Shown here: piece after piece, positions 32,065 through 39,254 of the stretch | Numbering within the stretch: the stretch's first letter is position 1 | Layout: the number at the start of each line of letters is the position of its first letter | From: Acidobacteriota bacterium | GTDB taxonomy: Bacteria > Acidobacteriota > Blastocatellia > Pyrinomonadales > Pyrinomonadaceae | DNA: 41,192 nucleotides | Assembly (NCBI GenBank): GCA_003223935.1 | Contig: QHXQ01000059.1 | Location: 1 to 41,192, forward strand | Direction of reading: 5' to 3' | Notes under the pieces: generated by a model | What the model saw: only the letters and a program-made list of their open reading frames with translations | The model's database searches: none | What the model was told of the DNA's origin: nothing | Program-made: the position numbers and the translations under genes

Positions 32065-34265
32065 ACGTCTCGGCCTCCATCTCTGATCTCTTCGTTCATC
32101 GCGGGCAGACTGACTGTGAAGGTCGTCCCGCGCCCGACAGCCGAATCCACCGCTATACGCCCGCCGTGCTCCGTCACAATACCATAACAGACCGCAAGGC
32201 CGAGACCTGTCCCGCGCCCAACCTCTTTTGTGGTGAAGAACGGATCGAAAATCTTGGCGAGGTTTTCTTGCGCGATGCCGACGCCTGTATCGCACACTTG
32301 CAGCGCGACGCCGCCACTCTGATTGTACGTGCGCAGACTGAGCGCGCCGCCCTGCGGCATCGCATCAATCGCGTTCTCGGCGAGGATGATGACGACCTGT
32401 TGCAACTGGCCCGCGTCGCCTGCGACGAGCGCGATGTCGTCGGCCACTTCGACTTGAAACTCTATGTCCTGCGCGCGCCGTTGATGGCGCAACAGCCGCG
32501 CCGCCGCTTTGACCACCTCGGTCAGAGACACGGGCGCAGGCTCGCCCGCACGATTGCGACTGAAGTCGAGCAAGCCGTTCGTGATCTGTTTGCAGCGAAA
32601 CGCTTCGCCGCGTATGAGCGCGAGATACTCGCGCAGGTCGTCCACGTCGCGCGACGCGCCGAACGTGCCCTCTGCGACGCGCGTCTCCAAAGCTTCGGCG
32701 CACGCGGCAATCGTCGCGAGCGGATTGTTGATCTCATGCACGACGCCGGCGGCGAGCCGGCCGACGGCGGCGAGTTTTTCAGTTCGTGCGACCGCGCGAT
32801 TCGCTTCGACGCGCGCCGTGATGTCTTCGCCCACAGTGATGACGTGCGAGACCTCCGCGCCGTCTGTGCGCATCGGAATTTTGCTGACGAGCCAGTGCTT
32901 CGTGTGCCCGTCGGGGGCCGTGCTCTCCTGCTCGATGCGCTCGATCTGGCCGGTCTCGAAGGCGCGTCCGAACTCGCGTTCGAGCGTCGCACGCGGCTGG
33001 CGCGTCAACACATCGAAGACGCTACGGCCCAACGCATTCCGACGCGGCACACCTTGACCGCCAAGCTCGCGGTTGCGATTCCAAGCGACGATGCGATGCG
33101 TGCGATCAACTGCGTAGAGCGACACAGGCAGACTATCAATGATCGCTTCGGTGAAACGACGCTGTGCTTCTGCCTCAGCCGTGCGTCGTTCAACTTCGCG
33201 CGCGAGACTCACAGATGACGCACGCGCCGCCGCGTACAGCGACGAGATGTGCGCCGCGAGTGCCGCCTGCTGCGCTGCCGCATCAATCAGACGCGCCTCG
33301 GTCTCGCCGCAATCCGCCGCATCGTCGAACGCGACGACGAGCGCGCCCAACGCTTGCCCCGCGAATCTGAGCGGCGCGACATACTCGGCGCGGTGTGTGT
33401 CGTCGCGCAGAAAAAAATCTCCATGCCGCTCAAGCAGCACAGACGCCGAAGGATTCGTCAGTAGCCAACGCCGCAACTTCTCCACGTCCACGAGCGAAGG
33501 CCCTTCGGCGCTGCCCTCGCGGTCGAACACGCACGCCACCAGTTTATGCTCAGACGAAGCCGCGCCGTCATCAACGTCGCCCGCGCTCACTTCATTCGTG
33601 TTCGCCGTTACAACGGCCGCGCAGAGCGCCGCGTTCGCCGCATCATAGGTCGCGCCCGCGACGCGCCGCACAACCTGCAATGGCTCAAGCGCGACGAGAA
33701 GCCCGCGCCCCAAGTCTGCGAGGAAAGCCAATTCGCGATTGCTGCCCGCGAGCGCGTGCTCACGCCGCGCGGCTTCGAGGTGCGCGCTGACGCGCGACAG
33801 TAGCTCGGGTCGGGCCGCAGGCTTAACCACGAAATCATCCGCGCCCGCTGCGAATGCGCCGACCTGCAACTCTTCATCGGCGCGACTGGCGAGCATGATG
33901 ATCGGCAGCCGCTTCGTCGCCGCTTGCGCGCGCAGCACGCGACACAAGGCGAGGCCGTCAACGCCCGGCATCTCGCTCGCAAGCAGGATCAGTTCGCAGT
34001 GCGCCTCATGCAACAGCCGCAGTGCCGTCGGCGCATCACCCGCTTCGAGCAGGCGATAACGCGCACCTTCGAGCGTGCGGACGAGCAACGCGCGCGCGCG
34101 CTCGTCGCTATCAACGACGAGCAGCGTAGCCGGCTTGCTTGATTGATCATTGGCCGCGAGCATGCTTTTGTTTGGTAAAGCTTTCCGCATCGGCAGGTCG
34201 GGGGCAGGATGCGCCACGCGCTTTCGAGTTCCGGCAAAACGCTTGACGTGAGAGCGTGCGACCAT
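32061..34265 (-). CDS. Sensor histidine kinase with degenerate N-terminal receiver, GAF and PAS
   Basis: A 734-residue cytoplasmic kinase. Order: receiver-like domain (about 46-165), GAF-like region (about 175-345), PAS (about 365-490, [20 protein letters not shown]), HisKA with the H-box [15 protein letters not shown], and HATPase with N-box AENAIDAM, G1 DTGVGI and G2 GTGLGL. The receiver lacks key residues: the phosphoacceptor site reads LILLASEMP, with Ala96 where Asp is expected, the acidic pair is D52-S53, and the Thr position is Ala126; Lys148 is kept. It should therefore not be phosphorylated normally. The start is uncertain: ATG 34265 is the first, and ATG 34190 or 34163 would give shorter N-termini; none has a clear SD. 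It is the probable partner of the NtrC regulator. Confidence 0.92.
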   Translation of the reverse strand: MVARSHVKRFAGTRKRVAHPAPDLPMRKALPNKSMLAANDQSSKPATLLVVDSDERARALLVRTLEGARYRLLEAGDAPTALRLLHEAHCELILLASEMPGVDGLALCRVLRAQAATKRLPIIMLASRADEELQVGAFAAGADDFVVKPAARPELLSRVSAHLEAARREHALAGSNRELAFLADLGRGLLVALEPLQVVRRVAGATYDAANAALCAAVVTANTNEVSAGDVDDGAASSEHKLVACVFDREGSAEGPSLVDVEKLRRWLLTNPSASVLLERHGDFFLRDDTHRAEYVAPLRFAGQALGALVVAFDDAADCGETEARLIDAAAQQAALAAHISSLYAAARASSVSLAREVERRTAEAEAQRRFTEAIIDSLPVSLYAVDRTHRIVAWNRNRELGGQGVPRRNALGRSVFDVLTRQPRATLEREFGRAFETGQIERIEQESTAPDGHTKHWLVSKIPMRTDGAEVSHVITVGEDITARVEANRAVARTEKLAAVGRLAAGVVHEINNPLATIAACAEALETRVAEGTFGASRDVDDLREYLALIRGEAFRCKQITNGLLDFSRNRAGEPAPVSLTEVVKAAARLLRHQRRAQDIEFQVEVADDIALVAGDAGQLQQVVIILAENAIDAMPQGGALSLRTYNQSGGVALQVCDTGVGIAQENLAKIFDPFFTTKEVGRGTGLGLAVCYGIVTEHGGRIAVDSAVGRGTTFTVSLPAMNEEIRDGGRDV

Positions 34266-34328
34266 AAGCGGACGCCCGCACGCGCCTCTTTATTGATTGA
34301 AAGCGATGCGGGCGAGAAAGTCAAGAAC

Positions 34329-34406
34329 AGTGGTCAGTGGTCGGTGGTCAGTGATCAGTGAGAGACAGTTTCTCAACTGACCACTGACCACCGACCACTG
34401 ACCACT
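34329..34406. repeat. Heptad inverted repeat (GTGGTCA type) after the HD-GYP/GGDEF stop
   Basis: Arms 34329-34364 and 34372-34406 are complementary over about 35 bp with two mismatches, built from AGTGGTC, AGTGGTC, GGTGGTC and AGTGATC units; the loop is 7 nt. On the minus strand it starts immediately after the TGA of the gene at 34407. Confidence 0.9.
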
Positions 34407-36914
34407 TCAGTTGATTGCTGCCGAAGTCAGATCACTAACGGGCATCTCGGCGGGCGCGTCTGTGGGCGGGTGGCGGTGTTGTTTGTGGTTGGCTTTGACG
34501 TTGTACATCGCTTGGTCGGCGGCGATGAGCAGTTGACTCAGGGTCTCGCCGTCTGTGCCGAAGCGGGCTGCACCGACGCTGACGCCGACGCGCGCGTGCT
34601 TGTCGGGCGGGACGCGCAAACTGAGCCGGCTGATCGCGCGCTCGATGCGCTCGCGCAAGTCGCGCACTTGATCGTCGCTCAGTTCCTGCACGATGGCGAC
34701 GAACTCGTCGCCCGCGTAGCGCGCGAGAAAATCGTACTCGCGCAGTTGCGCTTGAAGGACGCGCCCGACCTCTTTGAGCATCTGATCGCCGGTCTGATGA
34801 CCGAATGTGTCGTTGACCTGTTTGAACTCGTCCAAGTCGAGCATGACCACTTGGAACGTTTGCCCCGTGCGCCGCGCCCGCGCCTCTTCTTCGCTGAAGC
34901 GCAGATGGAGAGCGCGCGCGTTCGGCAGGTTTGTTAATTGATCTGTGAGCGCGTTCGATTCGGCTTCGGCGTGGCTCATCGCGGTCGAGAAGGCGTCGGC
35001 CGCCAAGCGCGCCACCATGTCGAGCAGGCGCACGTCGTCGTCCGTGTATGGCTCGTAGTCGAGCGAATAGATGGCGATGACGCCGAGCAAGCGCTCGTCT
35101 TTAACGAGCGGCAGCGCGACCATCGAGCGCGGCCGCTCGCCTTCCGCTAGCGCGAACTCCGCGAAGTCGAGCATCGGATCGAAGCCGTTCACGGGGCGAC
35201 GATTGGCGAGCACAAAACCGATCACACCTTCGCCCGGCGCAACGCAACGTCCGGGCAATAACTCCGCGTGCCGGCCTGCGACGTGCGCCACGCGCGCGTA
35301 GCCTTTCAACTCGTCGTAGATATAAACGGCGCATGTATCGTAAGGTACGACGTGGCCGACCTTGTCCACGAGCACGTGCGCGCGGTCGGCGAGCGCAAGC
35401 GACGAGCCGAAGGTGCGCGCGATCTCGTAGAGCGCATAGACCTCGCGGTGCGCGTTCTTGATCTGATCGAGATAGGCGGGCGGCGAGAGCGGGCCGCTGT
35501 TGCGCGGGCGACGCAGAGAGCTTGTGCTGGACGTATGCTCGTCAAGCTCAATTATGGCGAGATGCTGATCCAACCCATGCGCCGCGACTTCAAGCTCAAA
35601 CTCCGGCAGATGTTTGAGGAACAGTTCAATGATCTGAGGATCGAAGCGCGTGCCGGCGTCGTGGCGCAGGAGCGCGCTCGCTTCGTCGCGCGCCTTGCCG
35701 GGTCTAAACGGCCGGTCTTCGCGCATCGAGTCGTAGCAATCAACGACCGCGAGCACGCGCGCCGTCAACGGAATCTCTGCGCCGCGCAAGCCGTCCGGGT
35801 AGCCGAGTCCGTCCCAACGCTCGTGGTGATGGCGCACGGTCGGCACGACCGGATAAGGGAAGTCAATCCGTTCGAGTATCTGCGCGCCGACGACCGTGTG
35901 AATCTTCATCCGGTCGAACTCGGCGGGCGTCAGTTTGCCCGGCTTGTTCAAGATGTGATCGGGGACGGCCAACTTGCCGATGTCGTGCAGGAGCGCGCCG
36001 GCCTTCAACGCCTCGATCTCTTCATCAGCCATGTGCAAGACGTGGCCCATGCCGGCGGCGTAGAGTTGCACGCGGCGAACGTGGCAATGCGTCGTCTGAT
36101 CCTTCGCGTCAATCGCAGTCGCGAGCGCTTCGACCGTGGCCAGATGCAAGCGCGCGAGTTCGGCCGCTTCGCGCGTCTTCTCGTTGACGCGCTCGAAGTA
36201 GATTTTGTAAGTCGCGAAAGTAGCAGCGATGACCGGCACGCTGAGCAGCACGTAGAGCAGCCCGACGTTCATCATCGCGCGATAGAGCAGCGCGGTGACG
36301 ACCGCCGAGGCGAAGAACGTCCAAGCCGTCCACACGTAGCCGTCGCGCCAGAACTTCCAGATCGAGCGGCGGCGCTTTAAGGCGTGCAGCGCCGCGACGA
36401 ACAGACCGTTGAAGAAATACTGCACGAGCGCCATCGCGCCGAGCGGCAAGAGCAACTGCGCGAACGTCAAGCCGGACAACCCGACCGGATGCAGTTGCAC
36501 AGCGCCATAGAGTTTGAGCGTGAAGTAGAAGGTCTGCGCCGCAAGCAGCGTGGTGACCGACATCGTCGCGGGCGCGGCGAGCCAACTGGTCGCGCGGCGC
36601 GTCGTGCGCAAACTGCTGAGCAGTGAATCGAGCGCGCCGAGCAGGACGGCTGCGGGCACACCCAAGACGATCACGCCGAGAAAGATGAAAGCGTCGCCGA
36701 GCGTAATGCTGGCGGCGTTATTTGGAATGCGAATCGGGAGCGCACCGGCGAGGACGACGAAACTGGCGAGCGCGAGAAACTGTAAGCCTTGTGCACCCGT
36801 GAACGACAGACAACCGAAGAGCGCCCAAGCGCAGATGAGTGTGCCCGCGCAGACCGCCACGCCCCAGTAGATTTTGGCGGCGCGACTGTAGTCCGACATG
36901 TCGATCAGTTTCAC
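34407..36914 (-). CDS. Membrane HD-GYP phosphodiesterase / GAF / GGDEF diguanylate cyclase
   Basis: One chain carries enzymes for both making and breaking c-di-GMP. A membrane sensor of about seven helices (residues about 10-235) precedes an HD-GYP domain: HDIGK near 310-314 and HHHERWDGLGYPDG near 362-375. A GAF domain follows (about 494-647), then a GGDEF domain with the active-site loop AGDEF at 734-738 and an intact I-site R725-E-Y-D728 five residues before it. The metal site DLDEFKQVND is present. I start it at the GTG 36914 (835 aa), because GGAGG at 36922-36926 is 7 nt upstream; the ATG at 36899 has no SD at the right spacing. The net activity cannot be told from sequence. Confidence 0.93.
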   Translation of the reverse strand: MKLIDMSDYSRAAKIYWGVAVCAGTLICAWALFGCLSFTGAQGLQFLALASFVVLAGALPIRIPNNAASITLGDAFIFLGVIVLGVPAAVLLGALDSLLSSLRTTRRATSWLAAPATMSVTTLLAAQTFYFTLKLYGAVQLHPVGLSGLTFAQLLLPLGAMALVQYFFNGLFVAALHALKRRRSIWKFWRDGYVWTAWTFFASAVVTALLYRAMMNVGLLYVLLSVPVIAATFATYKIYFERVNEKTREAAELARLHLATVEALATAIDAKDQTTHCHVRRVQLYAAGMGHVLHMADEEIEALKAGALLHDIGKLAVPDHILNKPGKLTPAEFDRMKIHTVVGAQILERIDFPYPVVPTVRHHHERWDGLGYPDGLRGAEIPLTARVLAVVDCYDSMREDRPFRPGKARDEASALLRHDAGTRFDPQIIELFLKHLPEFELEVAAHGLDQHLAIIELDEHTSSTSSLRRPRNSGPLSPPAYLDQIKNAHREVYALYEIARTFGSSLALADRAHVLVDKVGHVVPYDTCAVYIYDELKGYARVAHVAGRHAELLPGRCVAPGEGVIGFVLANRRPVNGFDPMLDFAEFALAEGERPRSMVALPLVKDERLLGVIAIYSLDYEPYTDDDVRLLDMVARLAADAFSTAMSHAEAESNALTDQLTNLPNARALHLRFSEEEARARRTGQTFQVVMLDLDEFKQVNDTFGHQTGDQMLKEVGRVLQAQLREYDFLARYAGDEFVAIVQELSDDQVRDLRERIERAISRLSLRVPPDKHARVGVSVGAARFGTDGETLSQLLIAADQAMYNVKANHKQHRHPPTDAPAEMPVSDLTSAAIN

Positions 36915-37545
36915 TCCAGAGCCTCCGCGACGCAAGCTCATCAGCCTACGTCTTGGCTTAACTTTGCTATTCCAGCACGAACCACTAACAAACAGATGAA
37001 CACATGCACGCGCATAAGACCGACGCAACCCGCGCGCCGTTTGCGCTGAAAGTTTGGTCGCACCTCAACGTCGAGGGCGACAACAGTCCGCCGCCGGAAA
37101 CGAGCGCCGGGAGCAAATCGGCCTTCGTTTCCGAGCGACGGCAGGGCAAGCAGCGAGCGTTGTGGCACTCGCTCGCTGTAGCAGGGTGAGAAAACCTAAT
37201 CCGCACGCGAAGGCGGCCCGACCCGACTTCCGCTAAAACTTGCGCTATCAAATAAGGCGCGGCCCGACAAGTCCCGTGCGGAGGACTCGCGAAGCGCCTG
37301 ACGCTTCAAGCCGCGCCCACTTCTTTTACAAAGCGTGTGCCGTTACCCGTGCAATCGAATCCGCACCGCAGACGCCCGCATAAACGCACGTAAACCTGCA
37401 CGTGAAAGCGCGCAAGACAGCAGATGTGCTGGTCAACGAAAGTCAACGTGACATGTCAGTCTGATGGGTCGGTCAGATTAAAGCGGGCCGTGCGGCCACC
37501 CCGTTTGACAATCGTCACTGCGCACGGCACTCTCAAACGCAAACC
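36915..37545. other. Divergent intergenic region with several hairpins
   Basis: 631 bp without a convincing gene. It holds a 9-bp perfect hairpin (37151-37159 with 37170-37178), a long-range pair CCGCACG/CGTGCGG (37201-37207 with 37275-37281), a direct repeat CGGCCCGAC (37214-37222 and 37260-37268) and a short hairpin GAAGCG/CGCTTC (37291-37307). A TTGACA at 37505-37510 has no good -10. No riboswitch consensus is recognised. Confidence 0.5.
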
Positions 37546-39129
37546 GTGACGACACAGGATCGAGAGCAGATGCAGAACACTTCTGTCGGCTACGTCGCAT
37601 TGCTGCGGCGCAATCGCAGCTTCCGGCAGTTGTGGCTTGGTCAGGTCGTGAGCCAACTCGGTGATTGGTTCGATACCATCGCGGTCTATACGTTGGTGTT
37701 GAAGCTGACGGGTTCGGGGCGCGCGGTCGGGCTTGTATTGGTGGCGCGGTTTCTGCCGAGCGTCGTGACGGGGCCGCTCTCAGGCGTCGTGGCGGATCGC
37801 TTTAGCCGCCGCACGATCATGATCGTCTCAGACGTAGTGCGCGCCGTCGTCGTGCTCGGCTTTCTCTTCGTGCGCCGGCCCGATCAGGTCTGGCTCATCT
37901 ACGTGCTCACGGTTTTGCAACTGACCTTCTCGACCTTCTTCGAGCCAGCAAAGACCGCGACCATTCCATCAATCGTCGAAGCGCGCGAACTCGTGACGGC
38001 AAACGCCATCGCTTCGGTCACGTGGTCGGCGATGCTCACGCTCGGTGCGGCGGCGGGCGGCGCGGTCACCGCTTGGTTCGGCACGGACGCAGCGTTCGTC
38101 ATTGACTCTTTGACCTTCCTCGCTTCAGCCGCGCTCGTCGCCAGCGTCCGTTTTCCGAAACGAGCGGCGCGCGCGAAAACGAAACTCACCATTAGCAAGG
38201 CGCTCGGTCTCACGGACACGCTCGAAGGCATGCGCTACGTCTGGAAACGCCCGCGCGTGCTCGCGCTCCTGCTCGTCAAACCGGCGTGGGGTTTGGGCGG
38301 CGGCATCCTGACGCTCTTGGCCGTCTTCGGCGAAAAGATTTTTCCGGTCGGGCGCACCATCGCGGGCGGCGTCGGCGTGCTCTATGCGGCGCGCGGCATC
38401 ACGAAACTCACCATTAGCAAGGCGCTCGGTCTCACGGACACGCTCGAAGGCATGCGCTACGTCTGGAAACGCCCGCGCGTGCTCGCGCTCCTGCTCGTCA
38501 AACCGGCGTGGGGTTTGGGCGGCGGCATCCTGACGCTCTTGGCCGTCTTCGGCGAAAAGATTTTTCCGGTCGGGCGCACCATCGCGGGCGGCGTCGGCGT
38601 GCTCTATGCGGCGCGCGGCATCGGCACGGCCGTGGGGCCTGTGTTTGCGCGCATCCTCGCGGGCGAATCGCGGCGCCGCATGCAGGCGGCCATCGGCTTC
38701 GCATTTCTGTTGGGCGGCCTGTTCTACGCCGCGTTCGGCGGCGCGCACAATTTCGCGCTCGCGCTCCTGCTGCTCTTCATCGCGCATATGGGCGGCAGCA
38801 TCCTCTGGGTCTTCTCGACCGTGCTCTTGCAAGGGTCGGTTGAAGACAACTTTCGCGGGCGTGTGTTCGCCGCCGAGTTGGCGCTCTTGACGCTCGCGCT
38901 CGCCGCCTCGAACTATGCGACCGGCGAACTGCTCGACCGCTGCCAGGTTTCGCCGCGCACCGTCACCGTCATGATCGGCGCGCTCTTTCTCGTGCCCGGC
39001 CTACTTTGGTTTGCGACCGCGCGTTGGTGGAATCGTGAACGCGAACCAGCCCGCGCGATGACAAAGCTGGATACGGAAGCTGCGGCGCTGCATGACGTAG
39101 CCAAACAGATTCATCTGTCGGCTGATTAA
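37546..39129 (+). CDS. MFS transporter (EntS-like) with internal tandem duplication
   Basis: A major facilitator of the MFS_3/EntS exporter type. After a 25-residue N-terminus come RNRSFRQLWLGQVVSQLGDW and the motif A-like loop GVVADRFSRRTIMIVSDVVR, then further helices. Residues 212-285 are repeated exactly as 286-359, adding about two hydrophobic segments and raising the length to 527; without the extra copy it would be 453, near the family norm. Whether this protein folds is doubtful. Start GTG 37546, or ATG 37570 (MQNTSVGYVALL), which is also plausible. Substrate unknown. Confidence 0.88.
   Translation: MTTQDREQMQNTSVGYVALLRRNRSFRQLWLGQVVSQLGDWFDTIAVYTLVLKLTGSGRAVGLVLVARFLPSVVTGPLSGVVADRFSRRTIMIVSDVVRAVVVLGFLFVRRPDQVWLIYVLTVLQLTFSTFFEPAKTATIPSIVEARELVTANAIASVTWSAMLTLGAAAGGAVTAWFGTDAAFVIDSLTFLASAALVASVRFPKRAARAKTKLTISKALGLTDTLEGMRYVWKRPRVLALLLVKPAWGLGGGILTLLAVFGEKIFPVGRTIAGGVGVLYAARGITKLTISKALGLTDTLEGMRYVWKRPRVLALLLVKPAWGLGGGILTLLAVFGEKIFPVGRTIAGGVGVLYAARGIGTAVGPVFARILAGESRRRMQAAIGFAFLLGGLFYAAFGGAHNFALALLLLFIAHMGGSILWVFSTVLLQGSVEDNFRGRVFAAELALLTLALAASNYATGELLDRCQVSPRTVTVMIGALFLVPGLLWFATARWWNREREPARAMTKLDTEAAALHDVAKQIHLSAD
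38179..38622 (+). repeat. Perfect 222-bp tandem duplication inside the MFS gene
   Basis: Copy 1 is 38179-38400 and copy 2 is 38401-38622. I see no difference between them. The unit is 74 codons, so the frame is kept. The bases flanking the outer ends (GCGAAA before, GGCACG after) do not extend the repeat, so no junction microhomology is visible. Confidence 0.95.
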
Positions 39130-39254
39130 CAAAACGCGGGCTTTCAACTATCATCTTCCGACACTGGACGACCGATGCGGACTGCTTCCTGTCGCAGCAA
39201 ACGCCAGTCGCGTCTTTGGCCCAACCGATCCTAATTCAAACTCGGAGATTGCCC

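Noticed and set aside
32065..32295. N-terminal extension of the NtrC-type regulator
   Set aside because: It would lie inside the kinase gene, has no SD, and the TTG at 32064 has GGAGG and lies directly before the receiver domain.
32055..33218. 387-codon plus-strand open frame opposite the histidine kinase
   Set aside because: Arg/Ala-rich shadow; the kinase motifs are unmistakable on the other strand.
947..34406. CRISPR arrays
   Set aside because: The repeats are 7-bp units arranged as inverted arms, without 28-37 bp repeats, spacers or cas genes.
35268..36380. 370-codon plus-strand open frame opposite the HD-GYP/GGDEF gene
   Set aside because: No motifs, biased composition; the minus strand has complete HD-GYP and GGDEF motifs.
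36985..37251. Short minus-strand open frames in the 37-kb spacer
   Set aside because: No SD, no conserved motif, mixed composition; they overlap several hairpins instead.
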